Assembly: GCA_001600455.1 (NCBI GenBank) | Contig: BCKC01000001.1 | Location: 4,304,441-4,368,440, forward strand | Reading direction: 5' to 3' | Length of the DNA: 64,000 nucleotides | Source: Endocalyx cinctus | Lineage: Eukaryota; Ascomycota; Sordariomycetes; Amphisphaeriales; Apiosporaceae | In this document: positions 9,198 to 19,511 of the stretch, in pieces | How the letters are laid out: the number at the start of each line of letters is the position of its first letter | Numbering within the stretch: position 1 is the first letter of the stretch | Notes under the pieces: generated by a model | The model's input: only the letters and a program-made list of their open reading frames with translations | Databases searched by the model: none | Told to the model about the DNA's origin: nothing | Translations under genes and position numbers: made by a program

Positions 9198-11306
9198 TCA
9201 TGGCAATTCCACGAACAGCGTCAGCATTTCCATAAACTTCGGCGTGCCCAGACCCGTGACCGGATCCCACCCCTCAACGGCGTCGAACCCGGTAGACCCG
9301 CAATTTGGATTCGACCCGTTCTTGATGTCTGTGAGAATCTCTGGATGAGCGTAAAGCGTCGGATTCAAAAACCCCACGGGGCCTTTACCAACTACTCGTC
9401 TTTTCTCGTTGATCAACGTAACTACCGCAGCCCACAGCGGCGCCGCCAGACTTGTCCCGTACGTGTGAAGGTTGGAGCCGTTGACAAAAGTACGAAAATT
9501 AGCCCCATTAGCGCTAACATCGGGAAAACCCCTCCCAGCGCGGTTGTAGATGCCCCCGTTTTGGCCAAGATTATCTGCCCGCTCGTTCGCTACGTAATAG
9601 GGGTGACCCGGATCGTGTCCGGTGAAGTAGCGCGACAGCACAGACCTCTGGTAGTCCGGTATCGGGAAGTAATTGGAGAAGCCGCCGCCACTCGCGAAGT
9701 AATACAGGGGGTCGAACGGGTCAGTACGCAGGCGTATCTGGAGGGCGCTCTCCGGATCGCGGATCGTCTGGTCCGGTTGCAGCTGTGTTCCTCCCACGGA
9801 CGTAACAAAGGGACAGTCGGAGGGATACCCCGGTACGTAGATGGTGGCGTTGAGTCCTTCTCCCGAAAGACAGCTGGGTTCCCCTACGTCGCCGGGGGCC
9901 CCACCAACACCGTAGTCGCCGGAGGATACCAGTACCGTGTGGCCCTGAAGCGCTAGCTTCATCCACTCGTGACACTGCCTCTGGACATACCTCTTCGGTA
10001 GATCCGCCTCTGCTTCACTATACGAGAAAGAAATTACCTGCGCAGGCTTATAAACGCCGCATTGGCGCGGTCTGTGGTATCCTTCCTGCAAAGGATCAGG
10101 ATACTCGGCATCGATCCCCGGACTATCAGAGGATATATTATAAGCCGTGTAATTGCAGTACGAGCCGTCGAGGGCATCAAGGAAAGTGTTGAGGAAGCCC
10201 TCGAGCTGCCCCTGGGACTCTAGGGTGGACTGCGCCCGGTCGTCTGTCTGGTACAGTGTCACAGCCTGAGGGTACACAAGTGACGTGACCATCGTCAGAT
10301 CAATATTTGATTCGCCTCCGTTGTAAGGAGAGTTTGGAGGCACGGGAGCCTGTGCCCCGTCAATGAGAGCCAGTATCGGGTGCGTGCCGTTCGGGATATG
10401 CGATTCGTACCGGTGGTAGTATGCATCTAGGTCCAGTTGAGAGTATGTGTCGCCGCTCTCGTACACGCCTACGGCACTAATAGTCATATTGTTGGCGCCG
10501 GGAGCATGCGGCTTAGTGCTGTACTTGGGCAGGCCATATAATTTACGATAACATTTGGAGGTAAAGTTTAGAGAGCAGCCTTGCAATTCTAGGGATAAAT
10601 CCGAATCCGGATTAAATTTTGGGCCTTGCGAATAGTCTACTAAAGATTCGGGTATGGTCTGTGGTCTGATGAAGCCAGGCTTTGTCTTAGGTGGTAGGGT
10701 TACAATATCTCGCTTTCTGAGGGGCGGCGAGAGCTTTACACCAGGAATAATATAGTCGACATGCGCAGAAATGTCTCCTGGTAAGTAGTACTCGTCGCAG
10801 CCGATTCTGATGCTCCCATCCTTGCGACATTCTACCTCGTAGTATTGCGTCCGAAGCAAATACTCGGCTTGATGTACTGTCATATCGACAGCAACCCAAC
10901 CCTTATTCTCGTAGTACTTGATACTGGACTCACTGAAGTTGCCGTATTCGATCAGCCATGAAGTGACCGAAGTCACGGATTCTTGCCGGGGAACAAAGAA
11001 GTCGGCGACTTCTTGCGAGGTCAAGTGGCGACCATAGTTTAGTGACGAAGGGTGGGATACATCCATCAGGCGGGAATAACCCTTACGGAGATTCGATTGC
11101 GTCAAGCCAATTCGTAGAGGAATTATGGAGTTTGGGTTCTGGACAGTTGTGGTGGATCGTTTCCATGGACTGCCAGCGTGCATCTCTGCGCGGGCTTCAT
11201 GCAAGACGTAGTCTCCGTGAGGACTCGGCAACAGAGAAAAGGATCCTACGGCGTGCATCACTAGAAGGAATACCATGTGCAAGGTAACTCCCACGGTGAA
11301 CTGCAT
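9198..11306 (-). CDS. Secreted sedolisin (S53 tripeptidyl-peptidase-like)
   Basis: An intronless gene for about 702 residues. I start at the ATG at 11304-11306 because it is followed immediately by a signal peptide (MQFTVGVTLHMVFLLVMHAV); the in-frame codon three earlier is TTG. The N-terminal third is the Pro-kumamolisin prodomain, with the YGRHLTSQEVADFF motif. The S53 catalytic Glu and Asp are in GGESNID (about E332 and D336), the oxyanion Asp in SSGDYG (about D464) and the nucleophile Ser in YGTSLAAP (about S619; families usually have SGTS). The C-terminal GFDAVEGWDPVTGLGTP segment is the calcium-site region. Many N-glycosylation sequons fit secretion. Family knowledge: acid-active endo- or tripeptidyl-peptidases that digest extracellular protein. 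It is the first intact gene beside the RIP island. Confidence 0.93.
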   Translation of the reverse strand: MQFTVGVTLHMVFLLVMHAVGSFSLLPSPHGDYVLHEARAEMHAGSPWKRSTTTVQNPNSIIPLRIGLTQSNLRKGYSRLMDVSHPSSLNYGRHLTSQEVADFFVPRQESVTSVTSWLIEYGNFSESSIKYYENKGWVAVDMTVHQAEYLLRTQYYEVECRKDGSIRIGCDEYYLPGDISAHVDYIIPGVKLSPPLRKRDIVTLPPKTKPGFIRPQTIPESLVDYSQGPKFNPDSDLSLELQGCSLNFTSKCYRKLYGLPKYSTKPHAPGANNMTISAVGVYESGDTYSQLDLDAYYHRYESHIPNGTHPILALIDGAQAPVPPNSPYNGGESNIDLTMVTSLVYPQAVTLYQTDDRAQSTLESQGQLEGFLNTFLDALDGSYCNYTAYNISSDSPGIDAEYPDPLQEGYHRPRQCGVYKPAQVISFSYSEAEADLPKRYVQRQCHEWMKLALQGHTVLVSSGDYGVGGAPGDVGEPSCLSGEGLNATIYVPGYPSDCPFVTSVGGTQLQPDQTIRDPESALQIRLRTDPFDPLYYFASGGGFSNYFPIPDYQRSVLSRYFTGHDPGHPYYVANERADNLGQNGGIYNRAGRGFPDVSANGANFRTFVNGSNLHTYGTSLAAPLWAAVVTLINEKRRVVGKGPVGFLNPTLYAHPEILTDIKNGSNPNCGSTGFDAVEGWDPVTGLGTPKFMEMLTLFVELP

Positions 11307-12101
11307 ATTAGCCAAATAGTTATTTATTATCGTGGAAAAATGAATTACTCTAATGTATGGGTTCCGGGGCGGTACTCGTGCAGTTTATGAGTCGACCTCT
11401 GATTGGGATTTTATACGCTACTTGTCTGGTTGCATAGCCGATACCCTAATCTCTTATTCTGATGCCTGCGACGTATATGCCTTCATTAATGGTCCATCCC
11501 ATTGCAAACCTGCCGATCCGGCTAAGTCAATATCTTCGATAGATTCATTTTCGGCCAACCATTCATTTGTAGATCTGGTTTGATGTCTCATTTCCCCGCG
11601 TAGTCACCGAGTTGTATGACTGGTATGTACCGCTGTTTTGGTACCATGAAGGCGGCTTAGATGTTGACCGAGCGGTGGGAATTGATCAGAGGAATGGGCA
11701 AGCAAGTAGGAGGGTGACAGGGCGACCAAGTCTGCCTGCCGATATTGATGATGACATCCCCTGCTCCCGCTGTCTGGGATTTGCTTGGGTGGAACTATGC
11801 TTACTACCTATGCGTCCAGTTTTGAACAACGTTAACAAGCTATCCCCTGGGGCATTTCATCCCTTAATACCGCGAATTTGTGCAACATATTAGCCGACTT
11901 GGCTACAGTTACGCACGATTTGGCGTCGAGTTCACCATCTCGTGATGGTCATACAGGATACTTCCTCGTCCAATCCAGCTCGGCTCTCGCTTGCACCTCT
12001 GACACGAGTCCAGTATTCAGTGAATTGAAATTGGCCCGTGTCTAAGCTGAGCGACGGGACTACGTCAAGTCCGGTAAATCAAGGTGAAAGAAGATCCCTT
12101 A
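11307..12101. other. Upstream region of protease; unidentified open frame
   Basis: This contains the protease promoter. One minus-strand frame from about 12030 to 11470 has few stops and reads plausibly (for example NEWLAENESIEDIDLAGSAG), but it has no clear start and no recognised domain. Plus-strand frames here are antisense to it. It may be a decayed gene; I do not call it. Confidence 0.25.
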
Positions 12102-12401
12102 TCAGTACTGCATCTGGGGCTGGAGACTGTAACCCTCCGTATCGCTATCATTGTTGTCGACTTCCTGGTGCGTCACTACAGCACTCGCCTTCATTTTCAT
12201 GCTCGGATCGCTTCTACTAATCTCGGTCGCGCCAGAGTTTTGCTTCGCGAGCACGACATCGCCGTACGTCTTGGTATTATGATCATTCTGGCGCGGGCGG
12301 CAACAAAAGTACAAGCAGCAACATAGATGTAAGGCGAGACAGCAAGTATTTGTCGCTGCCTTGAAGGAAAACGGGGTGTTGGACTGCTGGGCGGTAGCCA
12401 T
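12102..12401 (-). CDS. Possible small Cys-rich membrane-anchored protein
   Basis: A 99-residue frame starts at ATG 12399-12401, in good context (AAAACATGGCT); an in-frame ATG 16 codons upstream is possible. The protein has a polar N-terminus, then a short Cys-rich hydrophobic core (NTCCLALHLCCCLYFCCRPR, about residues 18-37), then a polar acidic tail. This layout resembles small CYSTM-type proteins that sit on membranes through a Cys-rich segment, but I cannot assign the family. There is no intron, no recognised neighbour relationship and no independent proof of expression. Confidence 0.35.
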   Translation of the reverse strand: MATAQQSNTPFSFKAATNTCCLALHLCCCLYFCCRPRQNDHNTKTYGDVVLAKQNSGATEISRSDPSMKMKASAVVTHQEVDNNDSDTEGYSLQPQMQY

Positions 12402-13830
12402 GTTTTGGGCTTTGGTGCTATTTGAAGAGGGCGTGTGAAGGTTGTACAAGTTCGTAAATGTACATGTTGATCATGATGGCTTGATCTGAATTTGGTTTCC
12501 GTAATGCTCCTGTCTACTTATAGACTACAATAAGGGGGGACTTATATCTATAAAATTGCGCAGGCTCATTGCCAGCGTCGCACGCTCTGAGACTGGCACA
12601 ATGCTAGGCATCGATGCAGCTGTAGACATGACTTACCAGTTCCTTTGAATGCCGGTTCTCATGCATACTAAACTGGCCTGCCGTGGGATGGAATAATCTG
12701 TCCGGTATAAAAACGTAGTGAAGAAAACGAGTCATGAAAAGTGTTTCGACTAGTGTATTGGTACTATGATGGCGCACTCGGAGTATACTTCAGGGGGATC
12801 AAAGATACAATGAATATCTTCTAGAAGTACGGGCCACTTCATATCCCGGATCATCTGAATATTATATTAGGAGTTATTTAGTACTAACCTAAGTCCACCA
12901 GAGTGTCAATTCTAAACAATCCAACCGAGGGTGATAGATACACATCGTATAGTGTAAATGCGAGTGGCCATAACACTAAATATTGTAAATGCCACATTTC
13001 TCCAATTAGAGCTCTCCAGAAGCAGTGAGGTCCGAAAAGCCTATGCTATGACTTTGACCAGACCGTTATATACGATGGAACGATACTCAGTGAGAGTAGA
13101 AGAAAGTCCTTCCCCTGATCAAAGATTTCCCAAACAACAGGTGCCACCACTGTTAAGCGATACACAACCTGACCTGTGAAGCCACCTCTTAAAATATACT
13201 GATAAATTTGGTCATTAATTGGCATGGTAAGGCGGCATATCCTGCGCGCCGCTTATACCAAATGCGCGTGCTTTGATGATAGCGGTATATCTATTTACCC
13301 AAGAGTCATAGAAACGTGTCGTAGGCATCGATTTCCGATACAGAGTCAAGCTTCTATTACATGTTTCGTCAATATCCATCTCCCTAATCACCAAAATTTA
13401 TTCAATGATATATATCACATACTGATGGGGGTTTGTCACTATTTTGAGCACCGTGTCGTAGTATCTTTAGATATTTTCTCCGTCAACTGGCTATACCGTT
13501 TGAACGAAACTCGAAGTCCGCGATAATACATTAGTATACAATATCTTTATTTGTATGGCCGATTAATGTTGTACGTAGACTTAAGTAAATACACTCTCTT
13601 GTCAGAACTTTTCATTTCAGAACCTCTGATAAGAACGGGCGCATACAGCCATTGATGCATTTTCCAAGCTTCGCCACCCCTGTAAAACCTCATAACTTTT
13701 AGCGTTCCCCCTTGTTTTTTTTGTTTTTTTTTTTTACACGCGGTATAGAAAGCATTATGATATTGCCGTAGCGCCCTGTAGTGGAATATATAACATGGTG
13801 GGTTTTGAGTGTGAGGCTATTGATAAATTT
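12402..13830. other. Intergenic, no supportable gene
   Basis: 1.4 kb between the small Cys-rich frame and the 3' end of SEC61. Open frames of 73 and 100 codons on the plus strand (12958-13179, 13224-13526) show no domain, no splice continuation and no signal peptide. A poly-T tract lies at 13711-13734. Confidence 0.5.
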
Positions 13831-15466
13831 CTAGCCCATAATCATACCCTTCATGCCAGCCAGATCACCCTCCTTGGCCGCAATTTCGAAATAACCGTAG
13901 ATGATGCTGTTACGACGTTAGTTTTGACTACTCATTACTTTGGCTTTTTACATTATGATAGGTTACTTACGTAACGGCAAGAAGGGTACCGGTACCCGAG
14001 CCGAGAGCACCCATTAGATCACTAGCGACCGACAGAGCACCAATGCACGCACCACCAAAAGCGGCGGCGGTAGGGATGATACGCTTAAGCTCCCTGTACA
14101 TACTCTGGTCACGATGCCCGGCCATAACTAAGCCCTGGTCCTTCAACTGCTTGGCGACGTCCCTGGGGCTGGAACCAGATACCTCGATCCAAGTCTTGGA
14201 GAAAATAGCGCAGGCGCTAAGCATGTAGGCAACGTACACAACGGTGTGGATAGGATCGAGCATCGCGTCGCGGAAGTTAAGGGGAGGTGACATGTAGTAG
14301 ACAAGACCAGAGATGGCAGAGAGCTGAGCAGATCCCTCCTTGGCCTCCCAAACACCGAACATGCGGACGAGGAGGTTGTCGGAGAAACGGGAGTATAGCA
14401 TTTGACTGATGAGGAAGATGTTGGAGGACAAAGCAGATTGAAGCATGATGGGCATGTTAGAAGTGTAGAATAGACGAACAGGATAAGAACCGCGGGCACC
14501 ACGCTGGCGCGAAGATTTGACAGGGATCTCGACACGGAAGCCTTGAAGGTAGATAACAGTGGCGAAGACGGCGAGGGTGGCAAGCAGGTTCATGATATTG
14601 GGCAGGTTCTGTCGGTAGAAAGCTTCCTGGAGAGCACGCTGCTTGTTGGGCCAAGTCATGAGAAGGTGAAAGAGAGCAATCACGGCGCCCTCAAACTCAG
14701 GGCCACGACCTGTGTTGATCGAGGTGGGGGAGAAAGCCTTCCACATGATGGACTCGCAGATGTTGGTGGCGATGAAGAGGGAGATACCACTACCAAGACC
14801 GTAACCCTTCTGGAGTAGCTCATCTAGCAGAATGACAATCATACCGGCAACGACGAGCTGGAGGATAAGGAGGAAGACGATACCGGCACCGAGGTCAGAC
14901 GGAGGGCCGTAAGTACCAGTAAAGACGTAAACAGTGGCAGTGCCGGCAGAGAGGATGAAGGCGAAGAGTTTTTGAGCGGTCTGGTAGAGTTCGCGGTCGG
15001 ACTTGAGGTCAAGGTTGACATCGATCATGTGGGTTCCAGCAAGCAGCTGGAAGACCATACCAGACGAGATAATCGGCGTAATACCCAACTCCATCAGGGT
15101 TCCTCTATTACTAGCCATCATCATTCTCAACCAGTATAAGGGATCGGAGGTGTCGGATGAGACAATGCCATAGAGAGGCATTTGGCTCATGACTAAGAAG
15201 ATCAACAAAGTGAGACCTGTCCACATCAACTTTTGGTTGAAGGGAACCTTGGTCTCAGGCTGCTGAACTTCGGGCAAGAAGGCCACAAAGGGCTTAACGA
15301 GATCGAGGAATCGAACTGTGATGAATACGTTAATTTACAATGTCAAATATGAAATAACGATGGCAATGACACGTCGCGACGCGAACACTGATGAGTAGGG
15401 AGTTATAGAGATACAGTAGTCAAGACGGATGAGGTAGAAGATGAAATAAAACTTACGGCTACTCAT
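13831..15466 (-). CDS. sec61: Protein transport protein Sec61 subunit alpha
   Basis: The pore-forming subunit of the ER translocon, which moves nascent chains into or across the ER membrane. Three exons: 15466-15457, 15315-13971 and 13906-13831 (introns 141 and 64 nt). The 10-nt first exon supplies ATGAGTAGCC, and splicing restores the conserved N-terminus [20 protein letters not shown]. The last exon encodes [14 protein letters not shown] and a stop, the usual C-terminus. The product is 476 residues, normal for fungal Sec61. Visible family hallmarks are the plug/TM2 region ([18 protein letters not shown]), [18 protein letters not shown], and the cytosolic loop with [20 protein letters not shown], whose Arg residues contact the ribosome. 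It is divergent from the tRNA isopentenyltransferase gene. Confidence 0.97.
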
Positions 15467-16242
15467 TGCGAACAGTCAATTTGTCACTTAAGTTATTAAA
15501 ATAAAGAAAGAGAAAAGGAAAAACAAGAATAAGAAAGGAAGGATAAAACAAGCGACAAGAATTGCCCTCAACAGTGCAGAGGGGGGTTTGTCGCCAAATT
15601 TGTATGAATTAGAAGTAAAGGAAAGGTTGTAAATGTAGAAGATAAGGTAACGGTTTATGATGTGGCATTATAAAAAAAAAAAATATACTCCAAAGACCCC
15701 CAAATTGAAAGATGTGTCCCTAATTGCGATCAGTGGAGAAATTTGATCTAATAGGAAGACGGCACGTGACTTAGTGCTACATTTTTAGTATAAGAACTGT
15801 TCAGTGGTGGAGTGGTAACAGGTAAGTACCTGGGTAGTTTAAAGTATCGAGTACGTTTTTAGTATATATTTATCCCTTATAATACACTAGTATTAGGTAC
15901 TTAGTGTACCTAGGTAGCTTACCCAGGTAGGGATCTGAAATTAGGTATATGTATCCATTTACCTACCAAGGTACTTAATACCTACCTAAGGTAGTTTACC
16001 TACAATGGATACGGTACGTGTTAGTGTCTCTTATCAGGAAAAAAAGTGCTGTTACCTACCCGAGATTATCACCAGCCTCAAGCTCAGCTGAAAGCCTCAT
16101 TTCTATTTTTTTAACTTATATATACCCGTGAACGTACGTAGGTAGTATAAGCCTTTTTTTTTTAAAAAAAAAAAAAAAAACAAATGTTAGCTTGAATTTT
16201 ACCGGAAGAAGAATAAGGAGAAAAAGGGATGAGAAATATAGA
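15467..16242. promoter_or_regulatory. Divergent intergenic region, SEC61 / MOD5
   Basis: A 776-bp region between two head-to-head genes. It contains ACCTA/TAGGT repeats at 15895-16015 and a T-run/A-run pair at 16154-16180. A three-codon upstream ORF (ATG TTA GCT TGA, 16184-16195) lies just before the isopentenyltransferase starts. No canonical TATA box was identified with confidence. Confidence 0.55.
15895..16015. repeat. ACCTAGGT/TACCTA-type dispersed repeat cluster
   Basis: Repeated TACCTAGGTAG, ACCTACC and CCTACCTAAGGTAG units, partly palindromic. Similar clusters occur at 21090-21320, 30118-30245, 31578-31705 and 63635-63690, always outside genes. Confidence 0.6.
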
Positions 16243-17753
16243 ATGTTATCTATGCTCCTATCTCCCTTGATAAATGGACTAGGAAGATATTATCCATCTC
16301 ATATTTTCGGTACAAAAATGGCGAATCTACATCCACCTAAACAGCCCTTGGTGGTAATAATGGGTAGTACCGGTACTGGAAAATCAGATGTGAGTCACGT
16401 CCCCCTTCATAAATAAATAGCCCAGGCTGACTCACGTAACAGCTCGCGGTAGACTTAGCTGTAAGATTCAATGGTGAAATCATCAACGCCGATGCCATGC
16501 AAATGTACAGAGGGCTGCCCGTCATCACGAATCAGATTTCTCAAAGGGAGCAGCGAGGAATACCTCATCACCTACTGGCCACGGTAGACTATCTCGAGCC
16601 AACATGGACGGTGACCACCTTCGCGCAAGAGGCGAATAGGATTGTCCGGGAAATTCGAAATAGGGGAAAACTGCCCATAATCGTCGGAGGTACGCATTAC
16701 TATCTGAATGCTATCCTCTTCGACAACACGCTACTCGGTTCCACGTCTCCAGAAACCGAATCGTCAAATTTCCAGTCACAGCCCGAGAACGATGCACGGT
16801 TTCCCATACTTAATGAATCGGTCGAGGTGATGCTTAAGCGCTTGAGGGAAGTTGACCCACCTATGGCTGAAAAATGGCATCCCAAAGATCGCCGGAAGAT
16901 AAGGCGCTCCCTAGAAATATACCTGACTACCGGGAAACGCGCGTCCGAGCTGTATGCTGAACAAAATCAAAACCAAAAGACAAGCGTAGAAACTGATTAC
17001 AATAGAGGCCCTTGGGAGTCGCTTGTTTTTTGGGTTTATGCTAAGAAAGACGTTCTAAACGAGAGGCTACTTTCCAGAGTCGACAAGATGGCACGGACCG
17101 GACTGTTGGATGAAGTTAGGAATCTACACAGAAGCTTTTGCGAGATGAATGATCGGGGACAGATCATTGACGTCACTCGAGGTATATGGCAGTCCATAGG
17201 GTATAAGCAAATGGAACCATTCCTCGAAAGCGAAAGGAATGAAGAGCCTCCGGAAGAGCGCGAGAGGTTGAAACAGGCCGGGTTGGAGTTGATGGGAATA
17301 GCGAACAGGCAATACGCAAAGAATCAGCTACGCTTTATAAAACACAAGTCCATGCCGGCATTCCAAAAGCACGGTGCTTTGGATTACGTATACCTAATGG
17401 ACAGCACCGAGCCACAGTCTTTCGACAGGGACGTGCTTGAACTAGCCGCTGACATCTGCAAACGATTCCTCGAGGGTGATGAGTTACCAAAGCCAACTCT
17501 TCTTTCCAAAACAGCCAAAGAAGTACTCGAGTCTTTTGAAAATGACAGCTCGGTGCCCAAAGCTCCGCTCAAGGCTACTACTTGTGAATTATGCGGGTTG
17601 ACCATGGCAACCGAAGCTATGTATGAGATTCATCTCAAGGGAAGGAAACATCGCAATCACAAGAGACATCAGATGAGAACGGCCCTGATACCGATCGATA
17701 CCCAGCACAGCACGTCTAGTTCAATAACGATCCCCCAAGACGGGTTAATATGA
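16243..17753 (+). CDS. mod5: tRNA dimethylallyltransferase (isopentenyltransferase)
   Basis: Transfers a dimethylallyl group to A37 of tRNAs reading UNN codons. Exons are 16243-16389 and 16443-17753 (53-nt intron, GTGAGT...CAG). Seen: P-loop GSTGTGKSD, the NADAMQMYRGLPVITNQ segment corresponding to the family's DSMQ-type motif, PHHLLATVDYLEP, VGGTHYYL, and a C-terminal C2H2 matrin-type zinc finger (CELCGLTMATEAMYEIHLKG with His-x5-His). Two in-frame ATGs are notable. The one at 16243 gives 485 residues with a basic/hydrophobic leader (MLSMLLSPLINGLGRYYPSH); the one at 16318 gives 460 residues starting MANLHPPKQPL. Yeast MOD5 uses two starts for mitochondrial and cytosolic forms, and the same is likely here (inference). 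A short upstream ORF precedes both. Confidence 0.95.
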
Positions 17754-17889
17754 TTGTCAATTTATACCATCTGCCATGTTGCTCGCTACTGGTCTGTGAT
17801 GGAATTAAGGGGTTGTTTAACCGCGTCGTAATACTAGACAACAACGCGTACTCCATTTTCCAAGAGGATTAAGTATCTAGTAGTTTCCT

Positions 17890-19511
17890 GGCTTTCCCGA
17901 CATCTACTTGGGTTAACAGAGGACATGCTGCACGTGGTAGGTCTAGCGGCGAGACAACGGTTATCAAGCAAGAGCAGCTTTGTCTCCCCATAAGCCGTTG
18001 CGATAGATGTCAAACAGCTTTATCGCTGGACTGGAAGCAGCAACAGCCGCTATATAATGCTTGGCATGATTAGCAGGACCCGGTTTGTTTTCCTGCAACC
18101 GCGCCAACTAAGTTGAAGATGGTAGGTACCACTACCAATGACTTCACCAGTTTCTTCTGGCTTACATCCTTGGTGGCAGGTAGCAAGTTCGCCCATGCTG
18201 TGACTGGGATTTCGTAAGTTGAACACTTCAACAAGACTAGGGCTAGATACACTCTCTGACTTGGATTTCATGGCAAGATCAGCTACGATACCAGCCACAG
18301 GTCTAGTGGTACCTAGTCCACATTGGAGAACTCAGAATCCAAGTAATTTGGCAAGAACCCGAGATGTAATGAACTAACAAGAAGCTTGGATGCTACTTAG
18401 AGCGGTCCCACAGTCTGGTCTTCCCTGCCGATCCGGCAACTTAGCCTACCCGGGCAACTGTCACGGGAATTACCAGATGTTGAACTTCAGAACAGAAAGG
18501 AAGCTACAGTAGAAATTTGTAGAGATGAGAGGGTAGCTTCTAGGACAGGCTCATCAAAGCGGTATTTGCTGCTCACGATTCTAACGTTGGAAACGAATAG
18601 TATTGCGTGCGACGTCGAAGAAGCTGGTAGGACAAACGAGTTTACCAGGCCAATTAGTTGAGACCTAGATAACGATAATATTAAAGTTTACTGGCCAAGC
18701 ATTGCGGATGATAGGCCCATTACGGCTACTCTACGTCTCACATTCGACATCTTGGGGCGAATTTGTCTTTGAACATCCCCCCCGCCTCCCATCCTTGGCC
18801 ACGATTCAAGCCAGAAATATGTTTAATGCCATATAGGCTTGGGGCTTACAGGGTAGATTTGACCAGCGTACCAGTAGATCTAGTCAGAATTACATCAATG
18901 AGTTTATTTTGACGCAGACTTAATTCACCTGGTTTAGTTATCTGGTGGATAAGTCTGCGATAGATAGTCAACATGGACTCCATAACGTTATCCTCCTCCA
19001 GCCTTTAGTCGTTACTCATGAGCTCCGTCGTGAATTGGAAGAGAACCAAGTTCTGGTATACTGTGGAAAGAGTAACATTAGGACAGGCAAAATGTTGTCT
19101 CGGCGTCCTTATAGGTGTTAATGCTTGGAGGGAATCCATGTCTTGATCGAGAAAGTTAGCTGGGTCATCTAAGATAGTTGAGCCGACGATTTAAAGAACA
19201 GCGGCACGAACAAAATAATTAATCGCATCAGTTGACTCTGGATAGATCAGTAAATCTTCCGAGTCATCTTCTAGTTCCATGTCTGTGTCCATGTACAAAT
19301 CCTCGATCTCCCCAGTATACCAAGCAAGACCGGTTCCTTGTTGGATGTTTCTCTTTTAGAGCGAATCAATGGGAAGATTACACACCGCTACATATTGCTC
19401 CATGGATATAGAATTAGTCTTTTTGCTGTTGAGAAAAACTATAATGTCGTCAGCACGAGCTCGCCAGCACCACATATTTAGTATCGTAGGGTGACGTTCA
19501 AATAAAATAAA
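17890..19511 (-). pseudogene. Decayed NRPS-like (adenylation-carrier-reductase) gene
   Basis: Minus-strand reading frames, interrupted by stops and at least three frameshifts, carry in correct order the C-terminal half of a fungal NRPS-like reductase. They are the end of the adenylation domain (RADDIIVFLNSKKTNSISME, about 19470-19400), the carrier-protein site (DQDMDSLQALTPIRT, Ser for phosphopantetheine, near 19085), and the NAD(P) Rossmann start (VILTRSTGTLV, near 18830, where the functional motif has TGSTGTLG). Then come NAWPVNFN (near 18700), SEFSNVD-VPLD (near 18315), VAGIVADLAM (near 18285) and VFNLRNPSH (near 18210). These are established landmarks of A-T-R enzymes that activate and reduce carboxylic acids. 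The bulk of the adenylation domain is missing; the sequence upstream of 19511 is unrelated AT-rich DNA. At least six in-frame stops make it non-functional. Confidence 0.8.

Noticed and set aside
9189..9956. 255-codon plus-strand ORF over the sedolisin gene
   Set aside because: It is an antisense shadow of the catalytic domain, whose motifs are unambiguous on the minus strand.
16192..16242. Longer N-terminus for the isopentenyltransferase beginning at 16192
   Set aside because: That codon is TTG. The first in-frame ATG is at 16243, and no strong context supports non-ATG initiation.
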